DNA of 64,000 nt from Mya arenaria (Eukaryota > Mollusca > Bivalvia > Myida > Myidae): NCBI RefSeq assembly GCF_026914265.1, contig NC_069135.1, positions 24,656,167 through 24,720,166 of the forward strand, written 5' to 3'. Under the pieces are notes generated by a model. That model had not been told where the DNA came from. It ran no database searches and saw nothing but the letters and a program-made list of their open reading frames with translations. This document shows, one piece after another, positions 35,245 through 63,448 of the stretch (position 1 is its first letter; the number at the start of each line of letters is the position of its first letter). The position numbers were made by a program, and so were the translations under genes.

Positions 35245-36240
35245 TACCGCACAGATACACCTACTAATTCTGCCTCTAATAGTTAGTAATGACATTTGAA
35301 AAAATGAAAAGTTTTTAATCGTTTATTTTAATCATTGACCTGGACAACTCGAAGAATATTTGATGCCTATCTAACATTTTTTTTGACGTCCTCGTTTGTA
35401 TAATGATAAAACAATAATCCGATTAACATTAAAAGGTCACTCGTAGCATTGTCCAGTGCAACCTTTCCTCATTAATCCCACCCAGGTTTTCCAGCCCATG
35501 CATATACTTAACAAACCCTTATAATATATTATATGAACACATAGTTTACCATCTTAAATTAAGGATAGGTCAGATAGGTCCCATATGGGTCCCATATACT
35601 CGGCATTATCATAGTAAAGTAGGGCAGTGTTAGATTGTAAGGCACGATGTTGTGGCGATGATACACAAATACACAAGGAACAGATATTTTTCCGTATTTT
35701 CATATTTTTTTATTACTTATTAAAAATAAACCTTTTGCAATTGTGTTTTTAGTAGCAATTTAGTCACAAATAAAAAAATATGCAAAGAAAATTGTCACGT
35801 GGCATTTTATCGACGCGCGGATGATGAACGTGATTGAGTGAAAAAAACAATGGTTAAATTCATCTTTTAAGAAAAGGTAAAGGTTCTTATTTAACTTTTA
35901 AAGCAACTTGTAACTGATATTTATAGTAATTTGATTTTAAATAAGTGAATTACTGATTACTTTCGTGTAGAAGTATCGTTTGTGCTACGATTTTGTATTT
36001 TGTCATATAATTTCGCGATAATATATAAATTATAAAGTAAAGGCATTCGGGATGGCAGATGCCAAAACAAAACTAAAAAAAACAACGGCAAATTAATGGT
36101 TCATGCAGCTGTGGGGAACCTATTTACATATAGATATATCGACCTCCAAAGAGATTTTAACATATTCTTTTCTCTTGAATGGATTCTGACAATCATTAAT
36201 CTTTTATCCAATTTAAAAGTGCACAAAGGATAGAGGCTGT
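35245..36240. other. 3' flank of P3; no gene recognised
   Basis: AT-rich. Contains GGTCCCATATGGGTCCCATA at about 35577-35598, a short piece of the palindromic repeat seen at 39.7-40.0 kb. Otherwise nothing supported. Confidence 0.5.
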
Positions 36241-36248
36241 ACGAGGAT

Positions 36249-37200
36249 ATGAGCCAGGGTGCCACTGCTGCTAATGGTGATGATGAGGATGATGGCCCTG
36301 TTACAGCCAAAACCAACACCCCCAACATTCCAGCTACCCGTTCATTATTCGATGCTCGGCAGGGCAGAATCCAAGAAGGTAAATAGAAAATTTTAATGGA
36401 ATGTAAAATGGTTTTCATAATTGAACCTTGCATCTTTTTATTATTACAAACATTAACAAACAGCCAATCACATTATTGGTTTAATGGTTCACTGTATATT
36501 ACCTGAAGTGTCTTGTTTATTTTTTTATTTTTGACAGAATGTTATTCGTTCCAGATCGGGACACCTTGATCTCTGTGATTTTGGAAAACCAGCAGGAGCA
36601 ATTGCGACAGCATACGCAGCTCCTTCGTCTCATCCTGGCAAGAGGTTCAGCACAAGATGCAGTTCCGAGTGAGTTGCCAGAGGGGAAATCTTTCCCCCTC
36701 AAAACTGTGGTGGATTTGGCAGCCTTCAAAGAGCGAAAGTCACAAGCGAATGCTGCAACATCCGTTGTAAGTTTCCCAAACATAGTTGACTGATTTTTTT
36801 ATGAGGTGTCTTTAAATTTAAAAATGCATAATTTGAGCTTTAAAATTATATTTTGAAGTGACATTATTCATTTAAGTTTGTTTTTGAAACGTGATCTGAT
36901 ATTATCAATATAAGGGCAGGCACACAAACTGAGCCAGTATATGGGGCGCTGACAGTGCTTCAAATTTTAATATTTAATTGTACCACATTGAGTGTGATAT
37001 CATGGTTCTGCTTGAGGGTTTTTGCTGTTTTGCATTTATATGTGGATTTACAGGCATTTTCATGCACAACGTTTTGTTCAAGGTATAATACTTGGCAGTA
37101 TATGGTGGGAGTGACACAGTGGACACGGTTTCCCGAATTATGAAGACGGTGTTGACAACAAATCTGGCCCCCAATACAACCTAAAGGGAACCAAACAAAA
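36249..37200 (+). pseudogene. DUF4806-like gene remnant
   Basis: Exon-like pieces: 36249-36378 (acidic MSQGATAANGDDEDD.., RSLFDARQGRIQE, donor GTAAAT); 36538-36766 (acceptor TTGACAG; ISVILENQQEQLRQHTQLLR, then LPEGKSFPLKTVVDLAAFKE; donor GTAAGT); and about 37099-37200 (GGSDTVDTVSRIMKTVLTTN, LA, then in another frame QYNLKGTKQKKNW). The LPEG.(F)PLKT and GG..V..R(I/M)M...LTN.LA..(Y/F)N..G..K blocks are the pattern of the DUF4806 domain, often found in repetitive, transposon-linked genes. The phases of pieces 1 and 2 do not match and piece 3 has a frameshift, so I call it a pseudogene. Confidence 0.5.
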
Positions 37201-37619
37201 AAAAAACTGGACGGACTCCACTTGATAAACATTTTTGTCAGTAGGTGGTTTTGTTGTTGTATATATTAAGGTGTGCTAAATGAAACTACCTATGCTGTGC
37301 ATATACATCAATGGATTAAAAAAATATAACTGAGTATTAGTGTTAAAAAATGACAATCTTTTTAAGATACCTAAATTTATCTGCCTAGCTAAAATTACCA
37401 TATATAGTTGACGATAAAATGCTGCTTATTTATTACTTAACATTTGATGATCACTTTGATGAAATAACTGTCTCAGATATTCATCTATCCACTAACACTA
37501 TTTACAGGATGTCTACAATTGAACCCAGCAACACACTTTAGAACCGCAAGGAAATGGAGGGGCCATATAGAAGTGGCTTTCCGAGTCTCGAGGTCGTGAG
37601 GTTAGCCGCAAAGACCGAG

Positions 37620-39140
37620 CAAGGGTCACCCTGATGCTTCCTGAGTAGAATGTTGACTTATTTACTTACCATAAAAATTCGGATTTACGACTCAGAATTA
37701 AACCAACAAAAACTGTCAGAATATTTTTCAAATTGATTATGTACAATATGTATGCTTCTATTGTTTTATCATAAACACATCAATGTCGTGTGACATGTTA
37801 TGTAGTTTGTATGCAAAATGTATCACAATAATGTAATAATGAGATATCTCCAACTTTTTCCCTAAATTTTCATATCGTTAAGGGTTTCAAGAAGAGCATT
37901 TCTTATCTATATTTATAGGCAAATCCATGTTGCTTTTACTGTTTTGTATAAACATAAGACAAACTGTCCATGACAAATAAGAGACCCATCAACAAGACAA
38001 ATATGTTTAGTTTACATTTGGATGATTGTTCTAAAGAAGACTCTTAATAAGCGAAACCTGTTGACATTGAATAATAATCATAATATCTCGGAATGATGTC
38101 GGTTTTTGTTTTACTATAATATTTTCTTATCCTGGGTACACCATTTTAAACTTTGATACACACATAATAAACTTATTTTAAGATGAAGTAAGAAATTTGG
38201 CTGAATGAAATAAGCTACTTAAGGGTGTTACGCTTAAGAACTTTCGAGAAATTGGGGCCAGATGACTTTAATTATATCAACCCCATTTATTTCCTTGGCG
38301 ATAACAGTGATCCTAGATTTGTACATGGTAGATACATTTTTTTAACCTTTTTTTACCTCCTTGATATACAACAACAGCGGTCGAAATTAGCACAAGCCCG
38401 CAAGCCCTGCACTGGTAAAATGTCTTCCGGGCTTGCTCAAATTCTGAATATTATATAGCAGGGCTTGTTTAAAAATATGATTTCTTGCAATAGTATAAGA
38501 ATTCAGGCTTGTTCATTCAAAAGTCTTATTTCGATGCATGCAACAATGAATCAGGTCTAAATGATTTAATTTTATTATGTAAATATTTGTTATAACTGTA
38601 TTTTGTAATGTAACTCAACATACATGGAGGAAATAAGGACATATATATATATATGTTTTAACATTCAGTCATGTCAGTTCACTAGTCAGTATTACAAGGT
38701 GCATTAATTGTGTTAGTCAATAGCTCTGGTTTGTGTTTAATTTTTTCTCCTTTTAAAATCTTATTTTACATGTATGATTTTTGTGATTGAATCCAATGTG
38801 CCAATTAACTTGAATGTTATGTCTAAGGGCTAGATATTATAAGAAACACATTGATTGTAACTACGTTTATTTGGACAGCCATATTATAGATCTTATATCC
38901 CGGAAGTACCGTGTTATCCCAGCATGCTATATAGATATAAATAGCAGACTACAGGAATGAGCATGGTTCATTCATAAGGATATTACATTGAAACTGTTAT
39001 TTCATTTCTGGTTTGAAACGCTGCATTATGTCTAAGCAATATTGTTATACTTGAATGTGTAGATGCACTCTATGCTCTGTTTATTAGAATTGTGCGTCTT
39101 TCGATAAGTGTATTTTTTAAACACATTGGTTAAAGCATTA
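37620..39140. other. Intergenic, nothing recognised
   Basis: AT-rich sequence with short frames only. A TATATATATATA tract lies at about 38642-38654. Confidence 0.5.
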
Positions 39141-39141
39141 G

Positions 39142-39370
39142 GAGCTCCTCGGCCATTTTTATCGAAAACAACCTCAGAAGTATGCCGGTACATCAGTTGA
39201 AGTAGTTTGTAAATTTCTTAATTATATCATTAATTAAATGTAGGGTTTTAGAATTGTATTTATTGATCTAAGTTTAAATCGATTGCCAGTGAAGTGTATT
39301 ATTGCAAACATAATTAAGATTCCCAAGAGTTAAGTCATAAAGTTTAACTGTTAAAAAATTTACTAGGCGA
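39142..39370 (+). mobile_element. Copy of the foldback-type repeat
   Basis: Starts GAGCTCCTCGGCCATTTTTA, continues GAAAACAACCTCAGAAGTAT and GATTCCCAAGAGTTAAGTCA. Same family as 18132-18820 (inverted) and 24550-24790. Confidence 0.6.
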
Positions 39371-39719
39371 TCACATTTTTCTTGTGTGCCACTTTTATAT
39401 TGCCAGTATTACGCAAAATCTTAGTATTGTCAGTATGTTTTTTTTGTTGACTTTTTTTAGTGTACATCTTGTTTTACATTACTAATCTTTTCATGTTAAT
39501 AAACTTAATAAGATAATTGCTATCTTTGTTGTGTAATGAAATATTATGTTGACATTATGTCATTTGTACTTCTCAACATAGCTGTTTGTCTAGATAACCA
39601 ATGAAAGGATAGTAATGCAATAGGTGAACACTCAAGATAAAATATTTTAGGTAGTTGGAATCAATATATTATAACATGTAATAACAAAAGTAACGGTTTA
39701 CCCCAAATTTATTGCTTAG

Positions 39720-40020
39720 GTAGGGCATATAGAGCCCACAAATACCATGTGGGACCCATATGGGTCCCATATCAAGCCCTGTTCCAAAACCCATGTGGGG
39801 CCCAAATGGGTCCCACATTCAGCCCATATGGGTTGCCCATATGGGACCCACATGGAGCCCTGTTGCAAAACCCATGTGGGGCCCATATGGGTCCCACATT
39901 CAGCCCATATGGGACCCACATGGAGCCCTGTTGCAAAACCCATGTGGGGCCCAGATGGGTAGCCCACATGGGACCCATATGATAACCCATGTGGGACCAA
40001 TATGGGTCCCATAAGTTTTG
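39720..40020. repeat. Palindrome-rich CCCATATGGG / CCCACATGGG tandem repeat
   Basis: About four units of 68-81 bp made of CCCATGTGGG, GGGCCCATATGGGTCCCACA and GGAGCCCTGTTGCAAAACCC modules. GGGNCC and CATATG are self-complementary, so the stretch is dense in 10-16 bp palindromes. Open frames in several phases (MGPTWVLQQG-type) result from the composition. It lies ~580 bp upstream of the P4 ATG. Confidence 0.9.
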
Positions 40021-40149
40021 CTGGCTGGGGGGCGTGGTTACAATTGACTGGTGCATTTTATGATCGTGTCGAGTTAAGTTAAATACGATGCACTGCAATC
40101 AACAAATGTATTATCAGACAAATATGTGCTATAGTTCTCTGGTAGCTCT

Positions 40150-40230
40150 TATGCATTAAGGGACTAGACACCAGATCATACAATAACACGAAAAAAAGAA
40201 AAATGTAAAAAAAAAAAAATGATCTTTTTG
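40150..40230. mobile_element. Half of a TTAA-type MITE end
   Basis: ATTAAGGGACTAGACACCAG resembles the TTAAAGGGACTGTACACC end at 16671 read inverted. No partner end was found nearby, so it is a fragment. Confidence 0.3.
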
Positions 40231-40598
40231 TGTACAACGCATTAATTCTTACTTACCGATGTATCTCATCGCTTACGACACATTTCGTTATATTTATTGG
40301 CACTCGTCACGTAAGCTTCAACAGAAATTAGTAGTATAAACTAACATTTTATTTGATGTTTTGTTTTTATCATAGAACTTAGTTCTATTAAGTCATTTTT
40401 TTGTAACATGTGGTTTATTATAATGTTTTATTTACAACTCCAATAAATGAAACATATCCAGCCCATTTTGCATGCTAGCTGACTAAACCACCGAGCCATG
40501 CTGTACAGTGCTGTGAGATCGATATCCAATGAGCCTGCTTTCGAAACAAGATATTGCAAAACATACCTGCAATGAGTTAGACAAAACAACTCGGATCA

Positions 40599-43500
40599 AT
40601 GAAAAACACGAGAATGGAACCTAACAAAATATGTTTTATTGTGCAGTGTTTTTTGTGTGCTCATTTATTCGTGTTCTGTGTTTTGATCAACGGTGGTAAG
40701 TGTGGCTTTAGATTTTGCTTATTGTCAGGGTTAATATCTAGGACGATGACCTCTGAATCACAAAGACACATATAGCTGGTTCACTGTGTGTGAAATATGC
40801 GATTTATTTTTGTATTTGCCTTCATAATGTTTCTATATTGTAGTATTTATGTCGTATTGGACAAAATCCAAATTGTTTAAATTTAACAAGCACAACCATC
40901 GTTAAGGTAAAGGTTACTTGAACGTAGTTAAGTCTTCAGTTCATCAGTCCATGTACAATCGAACATGCTTGCATTAATTGTTAGACGATAAAAAATGTGT
41001 TTGTGTTTTTGGCAAATGACCATACATCCATCATTTATACTATTACTTCAAAAGTAATGGTTACCGAAATACAACGAATGTTGACGTCATTTGTGGATGT
41101 ATGCATTGTTAAGTAAACCATGTTGTTCAGGCTAGGCTGTTAATGTGAAAACAATCGTCCATATGTTCTTGGAAAATAAACGCATGCTGAATACCCATAC
41201 TGATCAATTTCAGTCTGCATTTAATTCTTCATTTAAATGTTAACACCTTTCCATTTAGTGTATTCGTAGTCTGCACATAGGTGACAGTATCAGACAATGC
41301 TAGTGCGCTTGTAACATTGCAAAACACCATTGCGAGGCGACATCGCTAAATGAAACACCATTGCGAAACACCGTTGCAAAACACCATTGTTTCAATACAA
41401 TTCTGCCATTAACTCTGTGTTAATGTGTATATTAGCATGAAATATAATTATGTGACGTTGTACACTGTACACATACTGCGATGTTGCTGTGCACTTAAAA
41501 AGTATACGTACATGTATACGTACCTACATTATTAGAGCCTCAATCAGTTGACATAACGTTTATTTATTAAGGTCGTACTCTTTACATTTGCACAACAGAA
41601 CAAGTATAGCCATCAGGGCCATCCTTGTTGAATTTTCCGAGTTATTTTAAAACGCACAATTCCCATTATAATTGAAAACAGCTCCAAAGCCATTTAATAC
41701 ATCCATAAGTCTAACGCTCAAAGGCTGATAAATCACCACGATTACGAAATACCATAATTGTAGGTTGTAGTCCCAATGTAATCGTTAATCATATCATGGG
41801 TGTTAATGTTTCATATTTTAGCGGGTTTTTTCCCTGAAATGGAAATGTCATCTGCAAACAATAATTCCATCTAATTGTAAATCTGTTTCAGCATTAGTTT
41901 GCCAATACAACTCAAAGTATCTTACAAGTTTTATCCATACCATTCATATCATTTCAGAGCAAGTGATTAACGTCACAAATGATACGTGTGGCCAGCACAT
42001 CTTCTTACAACCAGATTATAATCTACAGTTTCATTATGACGGCAGCCCAATTTTCAACCCAGACGGCTCCATAACAAAATGCGAATTCAAAATTATTAAC
42101 TCTTTGGAAAATACAGAGCTGTGTGTATCAAGCTACGGAGAGCTGAAACATCAAATCTGGTGGGAACGCCTGTGCACATCTAGGTTCCGGTTTCGCTACC
42201 AAAGATATAGCTCGGTGGTAATACTATTTTTCACTCTTAATACCAATCATAATCTTAACTACACTAAACCAACACGAACACGGAAAATAAACATTATTGC
42301 ACTAAACGCTTATATAAAGTTTTGATAAAACGTTCCTTTGTCTTAATGCCAAATACAATTTCTATTTTTTTTCAGCTGACGTCAGTTTTGCTTGTTACAA
42401 AAATGGTGTGTTTTTTCAGATGTGCCATAGATTTACGTACTTTAAAGAATGTAGAAAGGCCGATGTAGCGTATGCAGAGTTTAAACACGCCTCCACATAT
42501 AAAAACAATGACTTCGACGTTGTGGTCTTTGCTGAATATAAGGGTACGATTGTTTCGTATATTACTATTGTTTCAAAAAAATAAATAAGCAAAGCATACT
42601 CCGTACTCAGTCAATAAAATCATGTTTACAATGTCATTCTGCAGCGAAAAGACTTTTAAGTCCCAGTATGTTTAGGGTTGAATCATTGAGAGAGAAAAAA
42701 TAAACATGCGTATTAATATGATTGATTCCTAGATAGTGTCTGATAAAACCCCGAGGTCCACACGATGTTTTATTTAACAGAAATGTATTGGAACGGTTTC
42801 ACTTAATGGACTACTCACTTGCTTTATGATAATGAGGTAGATACGTGGGCGGAGAATAGAACTTTGTTAATAGTACTGTCTCGGTCCGAAAAGAGAGCCT
42901 CTGTGCTTTTAAAAATAACTGGAGAAATACTTAATATGAAATTTTATATGAAGAAAAATACTCCCCTGTTTTTGAAATAAATGAGATGCAAGCATTTTGG
43001 AATGAAAAAAAATATCTCCTGTTTGGGGAAAATTCGCCGATTTCATCTGTCTATAGATACCAATTGTCTTGTTACCTACATTTGCTTCCAATTGATATAA
43101 TTTAGCTTTGAATTGAAATACTTTATGAAAATAACAGTGTTAGTATGAATATTTTGTTTCAAATTCATTTAAACAATTTGTTCCTTAGTAAAAATATAAA
43201 AATAAATAGTAATTAAAGAAATTTAGTCTTTTTTGTTTAACAACGTCACGTGATATGCAAATTTCGTAGTAACATTTAGTGCGGTAAAATTAGAATATAG
43301 TCTAGTTTTTGTTGCATGTTCTTAATTGCGATAAATGCATTGTGATCATCCTGGCAGTTAAAAATTGTCAAAAAAGGATAAGAGATGTGATTTGGATAAA
43401 CATTACCTTCGATAAGTTTACATTACTTAAACTGAGACTTTAAAGACATTTGTTTGTAGCATGCGTTTCTTGTTAGCGCATTTATAAGCCACGATTAGAT

Positions 43501-45142
43501 TCGTTGGTTGATGTAAAACCAATGCGAACTTAACATGTGTGGATGCTTTCCTAGAAAAGAAGCCCGCCTCTTCAGAAGCCAATTACTGGAGATACGGCAA
43601 CGTATATGCCAAATTACCTATGACTGCAGTTGGTTTCTTTTGATGTGGGAATTCCATCGACATGCATAGATAAATTTGAAATTCACAGGTCGGATTTCAG
43701 TTGACTTATCATTCAATGCATCGAATAGCTGAAAGAAGTAACTTTAAATTATAACGTACATTACCAGCCAATGAAATCGCCAATCAACCTTCAATAAGTA
43801 ACACTTTATTATTTAGATTTGTGGTTTTAAAACTGACATGACTTCATAGTTTGGTTACCTGCCTGTTGAAAACAGGTTACCGTCTAATACATTTAGAACA
43901 ATGATGAAATATATCAACTGAACAAGAAATCACTTTGGGCTTAAAGCGGTTCCTCGTCGCCAACTTCACAATTAACCAACATTTATCAATATTAATTTAA
44001 CATATAAGCCTTTTCGGAATCGGCATCAACTGGAAGGCTATGAAGCAAAACATTCTTCTCATTACAGCTCCAACCACAACATGGCGCAGTTCGTATGAAG
44101 ACGACGATTATGATGATGACGATGGAAGTAGTTTTTCGATGACGGGCGTGGCTTTAGGAATCATGTCTATAGTGTTTGCAATCTGCTTCTGTGTTTGCAA
44201 AGTTAGTAGAAATGAAAATACGCCAAGTGATCAAAGAACCCAAAACACGTTAGGTATGTTATTTTGCTTATATGCATTAAAGTTGTCCGTATCTTGCAAA
44301 ATCAACGTAGTTATATAGTTATATTGATAAATACCTACGCTGATGCCTGAATTATTACTGCAATGCAATGCATTTGAATGCATTGGGGGAAAGGACAACA
44401 ACGTTTAAATTGTTTGACTTAATGGCGCATTGTAAATATTGCATTTTTAAGGTAAAGATATATATGTATATATACGATGATTTACAACATTCTAATGACA
44501 CTCTTTTTTATTTACATTTAAAATATTGTTGATTATAATTACGTATTTCGTTGCTGATCATATACATAATTCATATGATACAGATAAAGTAGATGTAAGC
44601 TGGTTTAAATACCTCATGGATATAAATTGTTCAGTCTCCCTTTACTGGCAGGTCGAAATACTGAGGTTGGCGGGCTATCACATGAACCTTTGCAAGTAGA
44701 CGCATCGGCTTTTCCAAGATCAGATTCTCCTCCCCCATACGGATCCCTTATTTTTGATGGGGTGGACAAACACAGGACCGCGCAAAGGGATCCATCCCTT
44801 CCCCCATATATATCCGATAAAGATTTCATTACTAAGTGTCCGTCATCGCGACCATTGATAGCGGATCTACCTCAAGAGGGAGCATGTGATGTTCCCCCTA
44901 ATTTGCCACAAGCGCCACCACAAAGTGAAATTCCATCACATAGTGGATCCAGCAGTGTTCCCTACCAAGCGACAGGAAGCGAAAGCAGACAAACAGATGG
45001 AACATCAAGACATTCAACTAGTAGTAACAATGAAACAACCCCGAATCCGCCTCAACCTCCAATAGAGTTGTCAGAGAGACCACCGCCTCCATCCTACGAA
45101 GCTGCCGTCTCTAATGAAAGCCAATATTTGCCATATGAATGA
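40599..45142 (+). CDS. Paralogue P4: intact PPxY-tail single-pass membrane protein
   Basis: Exons 40599-40695, 41958-42217, 42420-42543, 44068-44253 and 44652-45142 join in frame (385 residues from the first ATG; 380 from ATG 40614). Residues 1-32 are a hydrophobic signal (ICFIVQCFLCAHLFVFCVLI). The ectodomain, to ~160, has six Cys and NVT/NDT sequons (INVTNDTCGQ, YDGS, KCEFKI, ELCVSS, RLCTSRF, MCHRF..KEC). Acidic EDDDYDDDDG precedes the TM at ~186-204 (TGVALGIMSIVFAICFCVC). The tail has PPPY (SDSPPPYGS), an LPPY (LPxY form) and C-terminal PPSY (PPPPSYEAAV), but no PSAP. Closest to P1, including the intron before the tail exon. AATAAA at 45253 is a candidate poly(A) signal. Likely a plasma-membrane or endosomal protein regulated by WW-domain ligases (inference). 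An alternative acceptor at 42375 would break the frame. Confidence 0.82.
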
Positions 45143-45810
45143 ACTAATTGAAGATGCATTTAAAAGTTATTGGTTTAAACATATTTCATTGAGCAAAAGT
45201 TAACAAAATTTCAATATAAGTAAATAATTAAAATCAGGATTTGAACGGTAGAAATAAACTAATAGAGTTCCGGTCCCTGTTATGATAAATAACAATTTGC
45301 ATTAAAGGCAGTTATTACTAATGAAGTAATTATAATACAAGCTCAAATTAAAGTATGTTTTAAACACAAATGATTGGATGTGAGACTTCAAATACAATAA
45401 CTATAATCAAGAATAAAGTGTTTATTTAGGAGTTGACTAAACTTATATAGAATAATAAAATATAGTACGAGAAAAAAGGAATAAGAAAGATGAAGAGATG
45501 CAATATGTAAAAGCTATGTGAGATTGGGCGGTAGAAGTCGATGACTGGTTTTCAAATATTTTTGAAATGTAAATTAAACGATGAACTGCGTCGAACAGAG
45601 TGCTATTGTTCTCTTTAATGACAGGGTGACATCACCATATAATAACAAACGGAGTATTGCCTCAGTCAGAGATTGGACAGTAGTGAGCATATGTTTCCTT
45701 TGTTCAAAGGGATGACAAATGAAGAGAAAATGTTATGACGTCTGTGTACTTGCACATCTACAAAATGGTGAGAGAATAATATGGTTAACATAGAGGTGGT
45801 GATTCAGGGA
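45143..45810. other. 3' flank of P4; nothing further recognised
   Basis: AT-rich sequence with a possible poly(A) signal at 45253 and no supported gene. Confidence 0.5.
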
Positions 45811-45811
45811 C

Positions 45812-46710
45812 CTACAATCTTTGTGGAGGCGAGTGTACGTGACCTATAGCCGACGTTTCCCAAAATAAAACATTGTGTTTTGTTGGCGTATCCAAATAGA
45901 GGTATAATTTAAAACCAGCAATATTGTTAACAGTCTTTGCTATAGCTGGGAGACGATTCCATTCAGATATTGTAGAAGGAAGGAATAAATTCCTATATAA
46001 AGATGTGCGGGTTCGGAAACTGGATATAGTGGATGAATTTCTAAGTGATCTTGTTGGAGGTTGCCCTACTGTCTGAGGAACTAAAATGTATAGTATAACC
46101 ATTTTTCATTTTAAAGAAGAGAGGAAGTTTGTGTTTCTCTCGTATTAGTATTCAAAGTCTCCTAATCAGATTCGATTTGGAGCAAGCGCAGAGAAACCAG
46201 ACGAGTACAACCAGTAGCTATTAGCGCACATTCCTTTTTTGTCCAGTTCATCTTTTTTTATAGTATGTACAATGACCTCAGATAGCATCTGCATACTCCA
46301 AGATTGGCCTTAAAACGAGAGAAAAAATACTTCCACAGACCGTCTACTGAGATCAAGTCGATAAGGAAGACGATTCTTAATATTAACTCTGGACCAGGCT
46401 TTATCTTTGATGAGGTTAATATGAGCATGCCAACTGCAATCATCAAAGAGAGAAATGCCTAGATGTTTGTGAGGTTCAACAGAAGGTATAGCTGTGTCGA
46501 ACATATATATTCACCGGTGGATGAATGGGTTCATTTCTTTACCGAGCTATGACGAAAGATTCCGATTATGTAGGATTGAACTTTACAAGCCATCTGTCAG
46601 CCCAGAGAGATATTTTCTTTTTGTATGTTTGTAGTTTTATGCAGTCTGAGGGGAGTCGACAAAAGCAAAGAGACTCGTGTCATCTGCAAAACAGGTTTAT
46701 ATGTGAATCA
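45812..46710 (-). mobile_element. Degraded LINE 3' part
   Basis: Minus-strand blocks in order: FADDTSLFAFVDSPQTA (about 46695-46645, RT catalytic box), then IPSVEPHKHLGISLFDDCSW and KAWSRVNI (46504-46310), then FRTRTSLYRNLFLPSTISEW followed by NRL (about 46035-45945). This is the order expected of a Jockey/CR1-like RT tail. Frames are broken. Confidence 0.7.
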
Positions 46711-46749
46711 ACCTCCTTAACAATATTGTTAATATTACCAGTCTAAACT

Positions 46750-47801
46750 TTCCATACAGTTTAAACAGTTCTTATGGGAATGTTAGTAATGTGTGAGTAT
46801 GTTTACATCTTTATAATGCACCATTTCAGTCATAATAAAATTGTATGTCCATATATGTCGAATAAACTTTATCCAATATAGTGTTCCATTTAATATAAGA
46901 GCATGTTCTGAAAATAGAAAAGAGTAACCGTTCGTATTACAATACATATTTAACTGTTTTGGTAATATACACATTATGTAGTAAACATATAATATATATG
47001 CGTGACTTAAATATAATATAATTATTACACAAACGTCAAGTAATTGTCTAATATGGCGTTAACATAACACATACAATAGCATAACAATGTACATGTACAA
47101 TAAACAAACATGTACTAAAGTAACAAAACAGTTCACATCACTCCACACTCTCAGTCATAGATCGCTCAGGTGAATGCAATTCATGCTGGTTATAACTGAA
47201 AACCCAAAACCATGAATGCAATATTAAATTTAAAGAACAATTAGCAGATTATGCTATATATTGAAACCAATTCTCAAAAGCCTAATACCACAAAAATACA
47301 TAATTTATCCCAACAAGTCAACCAAAAGCATGATTATACATTTCCATCACATTGCAAACACAAATAGAATAAAGTTAAAGTTAGTATGCAAATATATTCA
47401 CCTCGTATGCACGACCTGCTGTTGATTTTTTTGTTTGTTTATATGCTTGATCCTATAAAACGTAACGAGTCCTTTCAAGTATTTTGGTGTAGAAGTTTCA
47501 ACCGTTTCAAACAAAATTGCATTATCCCTAAAATACTATGTAGACTATACAGTACACTAAATGTAGAATGTGTTTATTTTTTTTATCTCTGGACGGTACG
47601 TTCTTGTAGCATGCGTGTATATATCTGAAATATGTTGACTTCTTTCGTCCTCAAAAGTAAAACAACACATCTGATATGATATCCTCCATTTTAGCAGGAT
47701 GTGGTAGTTTCTTTTCTTCCTCCTCTGTTCAACCGGATCCTGTTTCAAATCATTGCCCGATTTAATATTAGACGTTTTGACTACATTAACAAACAAACAA
47801 A
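46750..47801. other. 5' flank of the copine gene; no gene recognised
   Basis: AT-rich. Presumably contains the promoter for copine exon 1a, but I see no clear TATA/Inr arrangement. Short frames here lack features. Confidence 0.4.

Positions 47802-63448
<15,647 letters not shown>

Noticed and set aside
39716..40098. Overlapping open frames rich in Gly/Pro/Trp on both strands
   Set aside because: They follow from the CCCATATGGG-type palindromic repeat; at least five frames are open and none has splice or start context.
42376..42419. Earlier acceptor for P4 exon 3 (TTTTTTTTCAG before CTGACG)
   Set aside because: Using it adds 44 nt and breaks the frame; paralogues start at the ATGTGC-equivalent position.
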